Of a stretch of 64,000 nucleotides of DNA, positions 8,297-16,946 are shown piece after piece. This DNA is from Actinopolymorpha alba DSM 45243 (lineage in GTDB: Bacteria; Actinomycetota; Actinomycetes; Propionibacteriales; Actinopolymorphaceae): the NCBI RefSeq assembly GCF_000373925.1, contig NZ_KB892749.1:47353-111352 (forward strand). The letters run 5' to 3'. The position numbers were made by a program, and so were the translations under genes. The notes below the pieces were generated by a model, which was not told where the DNA came from, searched no databases, and saw nothing but the letters and a program-made list of their open reading frames with translations. Numbering within the stretch: the first letter of the stretch is position 1; each line of letters begins with the position of its first letter.

Positions 8297-9339
8297 GCTC
8301 CGGGCGCCGCCGCTTCGAGGTAGACGACCACGAGAGCTACGCTCGCCCGGCGCGCCGTACCCGACCCCGCACCAAGCAGCGCCCCCGTTACGACGACGCG
8401 ACCACCGGCGTGGTCGTCACGATCGACCGCGGCCGCTACACCTGCCGGGTCGCCGGCTCGCCACCCGACGATGGACGAAACACCGACCAGGCGTCGGACG
8501 AGCGCACCGTCATCGCGATGCGCGCCCGGCCGCTCGGCCGCAAGAGCGTCGTGGTCGGTGACCGGGTCAAGCTCGTCGGCGACGTCTCGGGGCAACCCGG
8601 CACCCTCGCACGGATCGTCGAGATCGAGGAACGCGCCACCGTCCTCCGGCGTACCGCGGACGACGACGATCCGGTCGAGCGGGTGATCGTCGCCAACGCC
8701 GACCAACTCGTCATCGTCACCGCGCTCGCGGACCCGCCACCGCGGCCCCGGCTCATCGACCGCTGCCTCGTCGCGGCCTACGACGCGAACCTCGATCCGC
8801 TGCTCTGCCTGACCAAGAGCGACCTGGCCTCGGCCGACGACCTGCTCGAGACCTACCGTCCGCTCGGGGTTCCGTCCGTGGTGACCCGGCACGACGAGGA
8901 GCTGGCGCCGGTGCTGCACGACCGGCTGGCCGGCCGGGTCAGTGTGCTGGTGGGGCATTCGGGGGTCGGGAAGTCCACCCTCGTCAACGCGTTGGTGCCC
9001 GATGCCCGGCGGGCGATCGGCGAGGTCAGCGAGGTGACCGGTCGGGGGCGCCACACGTCGACCCAGGCGGTGCTGCTGGCCCTGCCGTTCGGAGGGTGGA
9101 TCGTCGACACCCCCGGCATCCGGTCGTTCGGGTTGGCGCACGTCGACCCCAACCGGCTGATCGAGGCGTTCCCCGACCTGGACGAGGTGACGAAGGACTG
9201 CCCACGAGGCTGCACGCACGCGCGGTCCGAGCCCGAGTGTGCGCTCGACGAAGCCGTCGCCGACGGGCGGCTCGACCCGGCTCGAGTGGAGTCGTACCGC
9301 CGGCTCCTCGACTCCCGCGAACGCCACACCGGCGACTAA
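8293..9339 (+). CDS. rsgA: Ribosome small subunit-dependent GTPase A
   Basis: The 348-residue circularly permuted GTPase has an N-terminal OB fold, then a G-domain in permuted order: G4 LTKSD, G1 [13 protein letters not shown]2/switch RGRHTST and G3 DTPG. A zinc knuckle, [14 protein letters not shown], follows. RsgA acts in late 30S subunit maturation. The GTG start overlaps the aroA stop (GTGA), with GGGAGG seven bases upstream inside aroA, so the two are translationally coupled. The acidic/basic N-terminal extension before the OB fold is common in actinobacterial members. Confidence 0.94.
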   Translation: MSSGRRRFEVDDHESYARPARRTRPRTKQRPRYDDATTGVVVTIDRGRYTCRVAGSPPDDGRNTDQASDERTVIAMRARPLGRKSVVVGDRVKLVGDVSGQPGTLARIVEIEERATVLRRTADDDDPVERVIVANADQLVIVTALADPPPRPRLIDRCLVAAYDANLDPLLCLTKSDLASADDLLETYRPLGVPSVVTRHDEELAPVLHDRLAGRVSVLVGHSGVGKSTLVNALVPDARRAIGEVSEVTGRGRHTSTQAVLLALPFGGWIVDTPGIRSFGLAHVDPNRLIEAFPDLDEVTKDCPRGCTHARSEPECALDEAVADGRLDPARVESYRRLLDSRERHTGD

Positions 9340-9362
9340 GAGGCCGTGCGATCCCGCGGCTC

Positions 9363-9443
9363 TCAGCGGAGTCCGGCGGCGCGCATCGCGGTCAGCGGCC
9401 AGAGCCAGACGCGTTCGGTCAGCTGGACGAGCCGCTCGGACAT
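9363..9443 (-). CDS. Possible 26-residue small protein
   Basis: The short frame encodes MSERLVQLTERVWLWPLTAM plus six further residues. It starts 32 bases after the stop of the upstream DUF2231-like gene and has GAGGAGG nine bases before its ATG, an unusually good site for a chance frame. It has no recognised family. It may be a real small protein or the start of a decayed gene. Confidence 0.35.
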   Translation of the reverse strand: MSERLVQLTERVWLWPLTAMRAAGLR

Positions 9444-9474
9444 GGACGTACGCCTCCTCGGACCGTGCGACCTC

Positions 9475-10014
9475 TCAGGCGGATCGTACGGACGCGACGT
9501 CTCCTCCTGGATGCGTGGGCACCGCCGGCCCGATCGATGGGGCGGCGCCCCACACCGCACGGGCGCCCGAGTCGCCGGTCCGCACCACCTGCACGCCGGC
9601 GACCAGAGCGGCCGCCACCAATACGACGGCCACCACCAGCTGTACGGGCCGGGCGGCACCGGGATACTGCCGGCCGTTGACCAGCCGCGTGGGCCCGCTG
9701 AGGGTGAAGGTCGCGGCCGCCACCACCACGAAGAAGCCGAGCAGGACCCACACCAGGAGCTGGCCCTGGTCCTCGTGCGCCTTCGCCAGCGACGGTGCGC
9801 CGAGTTGCTGGAAGAAGGAGTACCCGCTCTGCTTGGCGACGAACGCCGAGCCGAGTGAGGCGGCCGCGCCCAGGAGGACCGGCCAGCGCAGCAGCCAGCG
9901 CCACCGCGGCACGACGGCGTACCCGAGCGCCCCCAGCACCGTGAGCGGTACGAACACCACCACCGCGTGGATGACGAGCACGTGCAGCGGCAGTCCGAAC
10001 GCGCTGTCGAACAT
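9475..10014 (-). CDS. DUF2231-like integral membrane protein
   Basis: The 179-residue protein starts MFDSAFGLPLHVLVIHAVVV and has four hydrophobic segments: residues about 8-30, 38-55, 85-110 and 130-150. The early HVLVIHAVVV with paired histidines and the loop TLSGPTRLVNGRQYPG resemble DUF2231 membrane proteins, some of which bind heme. GGAGG lies six bases before the ATG. The start region is divergent with hisN. No biochemical role can be stated. Confidence 0.75.
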   Translation of the reverse strand: MFDSAFGLPLHVLVIHAVVVFVPLTVLGALGYAVVPRWRWLLRWPVLLGAAASLGSAFVAKQSGYSFFQQLGAPSLAKAHEDQGQLLVWVLLGFFVVVAAATFTLSGPTRLVNGRQYPGAARPVQLVVAVVLVAAALVAGVQVVRTGDSGARAVWGAAPSIGPAVPTHPGGDVASVRSA

Positions 10015-10227
10015 CGCAGACCTCCAGTACGCAAGTGGAAACAACCATGCCGGCACCGGCTTTGGAAGACCACGAGCCCGCTCCCCACCCGACCCTCGGC
10101 CCCGTCGCCTCGGATCCCGCTCGCCCGAGTTTTGACCGGTCTCATACCCATACGGCTGACCGGCACGATCGGTTCGATCCAGCGGGTCGACCGCCCGCCC
10201 GTGTCCCCGACCACTAGCGTTGGGCAC

Positions 10228-11016
10228 ATGTCCTCGACGTACACCGACGATCTGCGGCTCGCGCATCTCCTGGCCGACGACGCCGATTCGCTCACCATGA
10301 GCCGGTTCCGGGCGCAGGATCTGCGGGTGTCCACCAAGCCCGACGAGTCGCCCGTGACCGACGCCGACACCGCGGTCGAGGAAGCTGTCCACCGCACCCT
10401 CGGGCGGGCTCGGCCGCGCGATGCCATCGAGGGCGAGGAGCTCGGCAAGACCGGCTGGGGACCCAGGCGCTGGATCATCGACCCGATCGACGGCACGAAG
10501 AACTACGTCCGCGGCGTACCCGTCTGGGCCACTCTCATCGCGCTCGCGGTCGAGGATGAGGTGGTCGTGGGTGTCGTGTCGGCACCGGCGCTCGGGCGGC
10601 GCTGGTGGGCCTCGAAGGGTGACGGCACCTACGCCGGACGCAGCCTCCGGTCGGCGCAGCTGTGTGAGGTCTCGAAGGTCTCCTCACTGCCGGACGCGTT
10701 CCTGTCGTACTCCAGCCCGGGCGGCTGGGTGAAGACCGGCCGGGGCGGGGGCTTCGGCCAGTTGCTCGAGCGGTGCGGCCGGACTCGCGGGTTCGGCGAC
10801 TTCTGGTCGTACATGCTGCTCGCCGAGGGCTCCGTCGACATCGCGACCGAGCCGGAGCTCAACCTGCACGACATGGCGGCGCTCGCGGTCATCGTCGAGG
10901 AGGCGGGCGGCCGCTTCACGTCGCTGGAGGGTACGCCGGGACCGTACGGCGGGAACGCCCTTGCCACCAACGGACTCCTGCACGACGAGGTGCTCTCGCT
11001 GATCGGCGACGACTGA
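10228..11016 (+). CDS. hisN: Histidinol-phosphatase, inositol-monophosphatase family
   Basis: The 262-residue protein carries the IMPase metal-binding motifs: EGEE near residue 72, IIDPIDGTKNYVRG near residue 86 (the DPIDGT loop) and the late acidic site LHDMAALAVIVEEAGG. In actinobacteria this branch is the HisN histidinol-phosphate phosphatase, the penultimate step of histidine synthesis; inositol or fructose bisphosphate activity cannot be excluded. TAGCGT sits seven bases before ATG, so the message is probably leaderless. Confidence 0.85.
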   Translation: MSSTYTDDLRLAHLLADDADSLTMSRFRAQDLRVSTKPDESPVTDADTAVEEAVHRTLGRARPRDAIEGEELGKTGWGPRRWIIDPIDGTKNYVRGVPVWATLIALAVEDEVVVGVVSAPALGRRWWASKGDGTYAGRSLRSAQLCEVSKVSSLPDAFLSYSSPGGWVKTGRGGGFGQLLERCGRTRGFGDFWSYMLLAEGSVDIATEPELNLHDMAALAVIVEEAGGRFTSLEGTPGPYGGNALATNGLLHDEVLSLIGDD

Positions 11017-11062
11017 TCGGCGTTCGCGCTGATCGCCGCCCGCGCCCTCCGTGGTGGGCAGG

Positions 11063-12316
11063 TCAGGTCGGGACTCCGGCCTCGGCGGGTTCGCTCCTGT
11101 CGGCCTGGTCGGCCCGGGTGAGACCGCGCACCGATGGATCGACCAGCGTGAGTGCCGCGACCCCCGCGTAGATCACCGCGCCCACGACGATCACCTGCTC
11201 GACGCCGAACGCCGCCGCGAGTGGTCCCGCCAGGAGCTGGCCCACCGGCATCGCGACCCACGAGCCGAGCGCGTCGTACGACGAGACCCGCGACAGCTTG
11301 TCGTGCGGGACGTGCTGCTGGAGGGACGTCTCCCACGCGATCCCGAACATCGCACCGCCCACCCCCGCCGCCAGCGCGGCGCTGGCCAGCACGACCACCT
11401 CCGGATCGATCCCGAGGACGAGCAACATCGGCGCCTCAGCGAGCATGCCGATCATGCCGAGCCGGAGCGGATGGCGGGGCCGGAAGCGTAGGAGCACAAG
11501 CATTCCGAGGACGGTCCCGGCGGACTGGCAGGAAAGGACGACGCCCCACGCCATACGCCCGAACGAGCCGTCAGCCACCACGGGTCCGAGCGTGCTCCAG
11601 CCACCGGCCAGGATCGCGTTCATGATCCCGAAGGCGGCGACGATCACCCAGACCCAGCGCCGGGAGACGAACTCCCGCCACCCGACCCGCAGGTCGTGAG
11701 CAACCGAGCCACCGGCGACGTGTTCGGCCGGCGGGATCCTGAGCCTGATGAGGAACAGCGCCGCGATCCCGAAACTCGCCGCGTCGACGGCAAGGCCCCA
11801 TCCCGAACCCAGGAATCCCACAATCACGCCGCCAAGGGAGGCGCCACCGATCGCGGTGCCGCTTCGCACCAGACCGCTCAGCGCGTTGGCCTGCTGTAGC
11901 TGGTCGCGCGGGACGAGGTGCGGCATCAGCCCCTGCATGGCCGGGAACGTGAACGCCGCGGCGGCGCCGTTGAGCACCTCGATCACCACGATCTGCCAGA
12001 GCTTCGCGTGTCCGCTCAGCAGGAGACCGGCGGCGGCCGCCTGGGTCGCGAAGCACACCACGTTCGCCGTGACGAGAACGATGTGCCGTGGCAGCCGGTC
12101 CGCGATCACGCCACCAAACAGCATGAGCACGGTCGTCGGGATCATCCGCGCGGCGAGCACCATCCCCAGCGCGGACGCGGAGTTGGTGAGGTCGAGGACC
12201 GCGAACGCCACCGCGATGGGCGCGATCGCGTTCCCGAGCAATGAGGTGAACCTCGCGCCCAGGAAGGCACGGAAGCCCCGATGGCGCAGCGGCGCCAACG
12301 CTTCCTTGCCGATCAC
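11063..12316 (-). CDS. MFS transporter (EntS/MFS_3 type)
   Basis: The 417-residue protein has about 12 membrane helices. LRHRGFRAFLGARFTSLLGNAIAPIAVAFAV opens the first helix and the loop GGVIADRLPRHIVL is a motif A variant. It is a paralogue of the exporter at 5701. Its ATG overlaps the stop of the upstream ArsR-type gene (ATGA at 12313-12316), so the pair is coupled. Substrate unknown. Confidence 0.87.
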   Translation of the reverse strand: MIGKEALAPLRHRGFRAFLGARFTSLLGNAIAPIAVAFAVLDLTNSASALGMVLAARMIPTTVLMLFGGVIADRLPRHIVLVTANVVCFATQAAAAGLLLSGHAKLWQIVVIEVLNGAAAAFTFPAMQGLMPHLVPRDQLQQANALSGLVRSGTAIGGASLGGVIVGFLGSGWGLAVDAASFGIAALFLIRLRIPPAEHVAGGSVAHDLRVGWREFVSRRWVWVIVAAFGIMNAILAGGWSTLGPVVADGSFGRMAWGVVLSCQSAGTVLGMLVLLRFRPRHPLRLGMIGMLAEAPMLLVLGIDPEVVVLASAALAAGVGGAMFGIAWETSLQQHVPHDKLSRVSSYDALGSWVAMPVGQLLAGPLAAAFGVEQVIVVGAVIYAGVAALTLVDPSVRGLTRADQADRSEPAEAGVPT

Positions 12317-12891
12317 GCCTCCTCCCCGCGGTCAGATCGGTTCGCCTGGTCTGTGCTGCGTGGTTCGTCCCGCATCCGGAAAAGTGCCGCGGTGGCGCTG
12401 ACGTGGATCGTGCCGTCTGTGCGGGGTGGATGGGCCCGCCGGTGGAGTACGTCCGATGCCTCCCTCACCAACCGCATGGCGTGATCCCAGTCCTCCTGGT
12501 CCACCCACAGCTCCGCGTCCGTCCAGTGCTGCGGCTGTGCCGGCACGGCCTGCCGGGCCCGGCGAATGAGTTCCTCGGCCATCGCCTGATAGACGAGGAC
12601 CTGCGCCTCTTCCATCACCTCCGGCTCGGAGCGGCGCGCCTGCGATCCCTTCCGCTCAGGGAGTACGTACGCGTACCGCTTGGCCACGCCTCCGCGGATG
12701 TTCTCCTCCCCGACCTCGACGAGATAGCTGGCGGCCGCCAAGGTCCGGACGTGGTACGACGCGTTGGCCTGGGTGATGTCGAGCTCGCGCGCGATCTCCG
12801 CGGCCGACATCGCCGTGCCGGTGAGGAGCGACAAGATCCGCAGGCGGGTGGGATGGGCGAGGGCCCGGAGCCCGGCAACCTCCAAAGACAT
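12313..12891 (-). CDS. ArsR-type regulator coupled to an MFS transporter
   Basis: The 192-residue protein starts MSLEVAGLRALAHPTRLRIL and has a winged helix with AAEIARELDITQANASYHVRTLAAASYLVEV. The C-terminal half is helical with a conserved QHWTDAELWVDQEDW stretch. The start at 12891 is chosen because a near-ideal promoter (TTGACG, 18 bases, CATACT) ends seven bases before it, giving a leaderless message; an ATG ten codons upstream would lie inside that promoter. Its stop overlaps the MFS start. Confidence 0.88.
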   Translation of the reverse strand: MSLEVAGLRALAHPTRLRILSLLTGTAMSAAEIARELDITQANASYHVRTLAAASYLVEVGEENIRGGVAKRYAYVLPERKGSQARRSEPEVMEEAQVLVYQAMAEELIRRARQAVPAQPQHWTDAELWVDQEDWDHAMRLVREASDVLHRRAHPPRTDGTIHVSATAALFRMRDEPRSTDQANRSDRGEEA

Positions 12892-12928
12892 GTTGGAGAG
12901 TATGCGGATCCAGGCGCGCAACCGTCAA
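12880..12928 (-). promoter_or_regulatory. Promoter and candidate operator of the arsR-MFS pair
   Basis: On the minus strand, -35 TTGACG (12928-12923) and -10 CATACT (12904-12899) are 18 bases apart. The inverted repeat CTCCAA (12880-12885) / TTGGAG (12893-12898) straddles the start codon, where a bound repressor would block initiation. Confidence 0.65.
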
Positions 12929-13093
12929 GCGGTTCTTTGGGGGTCCTCGCGTGCGACAGGCGCCGCGCCCGGCAGTCTCAGAAAGTCCTCACAATCTGTA
13001 CGGGAGGGATTCCTCCGCGCACCCTTCGCGGGCTAGCCTGCAACACGGAAAGGTGGCCGGTGCTGGCCGCACCGGCGGAGAAAGGAGCCGGCG

Positions 13094-13528
13094 ATGCGGA
13101 TCAATGACGTCATTCGCGGCAAGGGCGCCCAAGTGGTGACCGTGACACCAGGGACTCTGGTCCGCCAACTTCTCCGGGTGCTGGCCGAACACAACATCGG
13201 CGCCGCGGTGGTCAGCACCGACCGGTCCACCATCGAGGGGATCGTCTCCGAACGCGACATCGTGCGGCACCTCACCACCTCGGGTATCGAGATCCTCGAG
13301 GGGCCGGTGTCATCGATCATGACCGAGCAGGTACACACCTGCACCCCCGCGGACACGGTCGACGAACTCATGCGACTCATGACCGAACGCCGGATCCGTC
13401 ACGTCCCGGTGCTCGTCGACGGGAAGATCGCCGGGCTTGTGAGCATCGGCGACGTGGTGAAGACGCGAATCGGCGAACTGGAGTTCGAACGCGAGGAACT
13501 CGAGAAGTACATCGCACAGACTCGCTGA
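13094..13528 (+). CDS. Two-CBS-domain protein
   Basis: The 144-residue protein is a tandem CBS pair and little else. CBS1 spans about residues 8-60 (VVTVTPGTLVRQLLRVLAEHNIGAAVV...IVSERDIVRHL) and CBS2 about residues 75-130 (TCTPADTVDELMRLMTERRIRHVPVL...LVSIGDVVKTRI). Such stand-alone modules bind adenosyl ligands and often act as energy or nucleotide sensors. AAGGAG lies eight bases before the ATG. A GCCGGTGC/GCACCGGC hairpin (about 13056-13076) lies in the leader just upstream. Confidence 0.9.
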   Translation: MRINDVIRGKGAQVVTVTPGTLVRQLLRVLAEHNIGAAVVSTDRSTIEGIVSERDIVRHLTTSGIEILEGPVSSIMTEQVHTCTPADTVDELMRLMTERRIRHVPVLVDGKIAGLVSIGDVVKTRIGELEFEREELEKYIAQTR

Positions 13529-14139
13529 CGGCGATCGGGAACCAGACCGCCAGTAGTCCAGCCCGTGAGACGACCCGCCGCCGCGAGTGCGTCCGCGACT
13601 TTGTCCGATGCTTCTCCGTGTGGATGAGTGTCGATCCTTCGGGCAAGTCCACGGTACCGGGATCCGTCGGCGCCCCATTCGGTCGCAGCGGAATTGCGCG
13701 ATCAACGAGGTCTGGGAGACTGGGCCGCGCATTTCCATGATCTCGAAGGCGCTGTGATCTGCGTCACATATCAGCCCTCGATTCCTACGGATCATAGTAA
13801 TGCGCTGCTTCGTTCATTCTGCGAACGTGACCTCTCGGATATTTCCCTTTCATCGCCTATGCGAGAGCCCTCCATCACGGCCTGAATGAAGAGGTCCGAG
13901 CAGGTTCTCTTGCCGTGCGTGTCCGGACAATTCCACCTGTACGTTGATCAGTTACGGCGTTCTCGCGATGTTGACATTTTCCACCACTACGACGTCGCAT
14001 CGTAATTGCCGCCTTCTGCGCCTGTGGAAAGTGCCGATAATCCTCTGTTAGGACTGGCCCTGACCGATAGGGCCGAACCCGGCCCGGTTGCGACCCGCAT
14101 CGCCGAACTCCGCCCGGCGGCGTCGTATGTCCCACGTTC
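13529..14139 (+). promoter_or_regulatory. Gene-free regulatory region before the LysM-M23 gene
   Basis: I see no credible gene in these 611 bases. The first part, 13529-13750, holds nothing I recognise. After the CRP-like site (13753-13768) the sequence is less G+C-rich. A TTGACA hexamer at 13971-13976 and a GATAAT hexamer at 14036-14041 are possible promoter boxes but are not correctly spaced with each other. Confidence 0.5.
13753..13768. promoter_or_regulatory. CRP-like binding site
   Basis: TGTGATCTGCGTCACA is a perfect TGTGA-N6-TCACA palindrome, the CRP/Cmr-type consensus. It lies about 500 bases upstream of the cell-wall hydrolase gene. CRP control of rpf-type wall hydrolases is known in mycobacteria and Streptomyces. 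Confidence 0.65.
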
Positions 14140-14258
14140 ATCACCAGGGCGGAGACGGAGGACCCATTGAGGCCCACCACGTGGTCCTTGGGGTGAAGCC
14201 ACCTTTGGTGGCCGGGCATTCCTCTCGCCCGAACCCGACAGCTAACTCCGCGGGCGAT
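14140..14258 (+). promoter_or_regulatory. Cyclic di-AMP (ydaO/yuaA) riboswitch
   Basis: The segment has the ydaO landmarks in order: GGACCCATTGAGGCCC, GGGGTGAAGCCACC around 14190-14204, the paired CCACCTTTGGTGG, and the highly conserved CCCGAACCCGACAGCTAA at 14228-14245, followed by CCGCGGGCG. Actinobacterial ydaO elements sit before resuscitation-promoting factor and NlpC/M23 hydrolase genes and turn them off when c-di-AMP is high. Its 3' end is about 18 bases before the start codon. Confidence 0.88.
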
Positions 14259-14276
14259 GAGAGGGAATGGATCAGT

Positions 14277-15260
14277 ATGCCCTACAAGGGGAAACATCGC
14301 GGCAAGAGCCGCCACCGTAAGACCGCGGAGAATGTCACCAAGTCAGCCGCGATAATGGGATTCGCCGCGGCGGTTCCGGTTGTCGGACTTTCAGGACCAG
14401 CGCACGCCGCGACGGTCGACAACTCGGGTCATTTCGCTCAGATCGCTCGCGCGGAGCAGGCGAAAACGACCACGGGTTACGCGGCACGGCAACTCGCGGA
14501 GTCTGGCACCTACGTCATCGTTTCGGGCGACACATTGTCCACGATCGCCGCCGCGCACAACGTCAACGGCGGTTGGCGCGCCTTGTGGAAGATCAACCGC
14601 GCCACCGTCGGCGACAATCCCAACCTGATCTTCCCGAACGACACGCTCCGGCTTTCCGGTCCGGCGGTTCACTCGAAGGCTGGTGACAAGGGCGACAAGT
14701 CGGCCCGTCACCGGTCGGCGAACAAGCCGGCCGCCCAGAAGTCCGAGTCCAAGAAGTCCAGGAAGTCCGAGTCCAAGTCGGACTCGCAGAAGTCCAGCAA
14801 CCAGAACTCCAGCTCCCAGAAGTCCAGCTCCCAGTCGTCGTCGCAGACGAAGTCCGGGAGCTGGGTGCTGCCGGTGCAGTCGTACCACCTGACCGCGAGG
14901 TTCGGGCAGAGCGGCAACAACTGGGGGTCGACCCACCACGGTCTGGACTTCGCCGCACCGACCGGGACGCCCATCCGCGCTGTCGGCGACGGTCAGATCA
15001 TCTCGGCCGACCAGGGCGGCGCGTACGGCAACCACATCCAGGTCCGGCACTCTGACGGGACGGTCACGTTGTACGGCCACATGTCCCGGTTCGCCAAGAC
15101 CTCCGGCAGCGTCAAGGCCGGTACGGTGATCGGCTACGTCGGCGCAACGGGCAACGTCACCGGCCCGCACCTGCACCTTGAGGTTCGCCCTCACGGCGGC
15201 GGGCTCTCCGACGCGATCGACCCGTTCGCCTGGCTGAAGGGCAAAGGCCTCAACCCCTGA
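14277..15260 (+). CDS. Secreted LysM-M23 peptidoglycan endopeptidase
   Basis: The 327-residue protein starts MPYKGKHRGKSRHRKTAENV and has a Sec signal (hydrophobic IMGFAAAVPVVGLSG, cleavage after AHA near residue 43). A LysM domain at about residues 77-125 (TYVIVSGDTLSTIAAAHNV, NPNLIFPNDTLRL) is followed by a Lys/Ser/Gln-rich linker (about 130-195) and a C-terminal M23 domain with HHGLDFAAPTGTP (zinc His/Asp), YGHM and HLHLEV (the HxH motif). It should cut peptide cross-bridges in the wall outside the cell. It is controlled by a c-di-AMP riboswitch and possibly CRP, linking wall remodelling to second messengers. Confidence 0.93.
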   Translation: MPYKGKHRGKSRHRKTAENVTKSAAIMGFAAAVPVVGLSGPAHAATVDNSGHFAQIARAEQAKTTTGYAARQLAESGTYVIVSGDTLSTIAAAHNVNGGWRALWKINRATVGDNPNLIFPNDTLRLSGPAVHSKAGDKGDKSARHRSANKPAAQKSESKKSRKSESKSDSQKSSNQNSSSQKSSSQSSSQTKSGSWVLPVQSYHLTARFGQSGNNWGSTHHGLDFAAPTGTPIRAVGDGQIISADQGGAYGNHIQVRHSDGTVTLYGHMSRFAKTSGSVKAGTVIGYVGATGNVTGPHLHLEVRPHGGGLSDAIDPFAWLKGKGLNP

Positions 15261-15353
15261 GCCGGCGTTCCGCCTGACGCCGACGTCGGCCCTGCGCCGG
15301 CGCCGGCGTCGGCGTCGGCCAGGCGCCAACGACGTTCCCTCCGCCACCCCCAC

Positions 15354-15391
15354 GACGGGCGGGCCGCCAGTCCCTGGCCGGCCCGCCCGTC
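15354..15391. terminator. Bidirectional terminator hairpin
   Basis: GACGGGCGGGCCG pairs with CGGCCCGCCCGTC around CCAG-TCC-CTGG, giving a very stable hairpin between convergent genes. A G+C-rich palindromic stretch also occupies 15270-15325. Confidence 0.75.
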
Positions 15392-15443
15392 TCTTCATGG
15401 ATCGCGTACACAGTCCGCCACACCGGCGAGATGAGCGACGCCA

Positions 15444-15731
15444 CTAACGGCGCCGACGCAGCACACCCACCACTCTGAGCCCAAGAGCCAGGGTGACCAC
15501 GCCGACCGCCAGCCAGCCGAGCGATCCATCGGTGATGGGTTGACAGTCGGCGACACACAGGATGGGCCTTATCCGTACGACATCGGCCCCCTGAAGAATC
15601 CACAGCAAGCCCAGCAGGGTCAGGACCACCCCCAGGACAATCCTCACGGCCTTACGCCATCTCACAGATGGCGCAGGTGACGTCCTGGCCGGGTCCCGCG
15701 CCGGTCGGGTAGCAGGCTTCGGCTGGGGCAT
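15444..15731 (-). CDS. Small two-helix membrane protein
   Basis: The 95-residue protein has a Pro/Arg-rich N-terminus and two hydrophobic segments: VRIVLGVVLTLLGLLWILQG (about 30-49) and LGWLAVGVVTLALGLRVVGVL (about 71-91). An extracytoplasmic loop contains a CVADC cysteine pair. AAGGAGG before the ATG supports the start. It is divergent from the MarR gene and shares its 60-base promoter region. No family is recognised. Confidence 0.7.
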   Translation of the reverse strand: MPQPKPATRPARDPARTSPAPSVRWRKAVRIVLGVVLTLLGLLWILQGADVVRIRPILCVADCQPITDGSLGWLAVGVVTLALGLRVVGVLRRRR

Positions 15732-15746
15732 TCGCGCCTCCTTCAG

Positions 15747-15775
15747 CTAAGGTGGGAGTAATCAAGGAACCTTAG
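15747..15775. promoter_or_regulatory. Candidate MarR operator
   Basis: CTAAGGT (15747-15753) and ACCTTAG (15769-15775) form an inverted repeat in the 60-base gap between the divergent membrane protein and MarR genes. This suits autoregulation of both directions. Confidence 0.5.
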
Positions 15776-15791
15776 AAGGTGAGGTTATAAG

Positions 15792-16271
15792 GTGTCCGAA
15801 GAACCTACAAATCCGCAACTGTTCCTGCCCCAGCTCGTCGGCCAGGCGATCAACCTGATCTTTGAAGAGCTCTACCGCCACCTCGTCGAGTCCGGACACC
15901 AGGACCTGCGACCCACCCACTGCCTGAACGTGTTCCGGTTCATGGACTGCGATGGCACCCGGCCCACCACGTTGGCCCGCCGGGCGGGGATGACCCCACA
16001 GGCGATGAGCGAACTCCTGGGCTATCTGGAACGCCACGACTACGTGCGACGTGTCCCTGACCCGAACGATGGCCGGGGCCGTGTCGTCGTCTACGCCGAC
16101 CGTGGGACCCAGGCCGCCGAGATCGCCACCACGTTCTTCGCCGACATGGAAGCCCGTTGGGGTGCCGTTGTCGGACCCGACCGCCTCCAGGACGTCAAGG
16201 CCGCTCTCGCTCAGGTTCTCAACGCCGCCCCACTTCACGGCGCCCACACACCGCAAGTCTCCGCGCCATGA
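15792..16271 (+). CDS. MarR-family transcriptional regulator
   Basis: The 159-residue protein has a MarR-like winged helix in the middle (LNVFRFMDCDGTRPTTLARRAGMTPQAMSELLGYLERHDYVRRVPDPNDGRGRVV), with dimerising helices at both ends. The wing DPNDGRGRVV is typical. GTG start with AAGGTGAGG upstream. The methyltransferase gene overlaps its stop (ATGA), so the two are coupled. Confidence 0.9.
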   Translation: MSEEPTNPQLFLPQLVGQAINLIFEELYRHLVESGHQDLRPTHCLNVFRFMDCDGTRPTTLARRAGMTPQAMSELLGYLERHDYVRRVPDPNDGRGRVVVYADRGTQAAEIATTFFADMEARWGAVVGPDRLQDVKAALAQVLNAAPLHGAHTPQVSAP

Positions 16272-16888
16272 CCCGGTCATCCAGAGCACTCGTCGGTTAC
16301 TGGGACCGGCAAGCAGCCACCTACGACAGCAGGCTGGCCGCAGCCGAACGCCGATACTTAGCCGACAGCCGCCGCTGGGTCTGCGGCCGGGCCCGCGGCA
16401 CCACTCTCGAGATCGCCATCGGCACCGGCGCCAACCTCCGCTACTACCCCGATGCGGTCGACGTGACCGGCATCGACTGGAGCCCTGCCATGCTCCGCGC
16501 CGCACACCGGCAGGCAACCCAGGTCCACCGGGCCGTCACACTCCACCAGGCCGACGCGAGCGCCCTGCCATTCCCCGCGGCGACGTTCGACACCGTCGTC
16601 AGCACCTTCTCCCTGTGCTGCGTCCCCGACGAACGCGCCACCCTCATCGAGGCGCTCCGCGTACTGCGGCCTGGAGGACACCTGCTGCTGGCCGACCACG
16701 TCGCCGCGTCCTTCTGGCCACTACGCGCCCTTCAGCACGCCGTGGACCTGGTGAGCGTCCCCCTGCAGGGCGAGCACTACACCCGACGTCCCGTCACCAC
16801 CCTGCGAAGGCTCGGCGTGACCATCGAGGAGACCGAGCGCCTCACCATGGGCGCTTTCGAGCGCGTCCACGCCCGAAAGCCACGCTGA
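16268..16888 (+). CDS. Class I SAM-dependent methyltransferase
   Basis: The 206-residue protein carries the SAM motif LEIAIGTGANLRYYP (motif I), VTGIDWSPAML (acidic end of strand 2), QADASALPFPAATFDTVVSTFSLC (motifs II-III) and LRVLRPGGHLLLADHV. It belongs to the Methyltransf_11/UbiE-like group. Substrate unknown; coupling with MarR suggests modification of a small aromatic or toxic compound (inference). It is the last gene before the integrated element. Confidence 0.87.
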   Translation: MTRSSRALVGYWDRQAATYDSRLAAAERRYLADSRRWVCGRARGTTLEIAIGTGANLRYYPDAVDVTGIDWSPAMLRAAHRQATQVHRAVTLHQADASALPFPAATFDTVVSTFSLCCVPDERATLIEALRVLRPGGHLLLADHVAASFWPLRALQHAVDLVSVPLQGEHYTRRPVTTLRRLGVTIEETERLTMGAFERVHARKPR

Positions 16889-16899
16889 CACGCCACACG

Positions 16900-16938
16900 C
16901 GAAACGCCCCCGGAGGTAAACCCTCCGGGGGCGTTTCG
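16900..16938. terminator. Strong terminator hairpin
   Basis: CGAAACGCCCCCGGAGG (16900-16916) pairs perfectly with 16922-16938 around a TAAA-containing loop, 12 bases after the methyltransferase stop. It also lies directly beyond the displaced tRNA 3' end at 16947, so it was probably the original terminator of the initiator tRNA gene before integration. Confidence 0.85.
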
Positions 16939-16946
16939 CCTTGGTG

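Noticed and set aside
13628-13885. An 85-codon frame in the riboswitch upstream region
   Set aside because: No ribosome site, no family resemblance and mixed composition; it also covers the CRP-like site.
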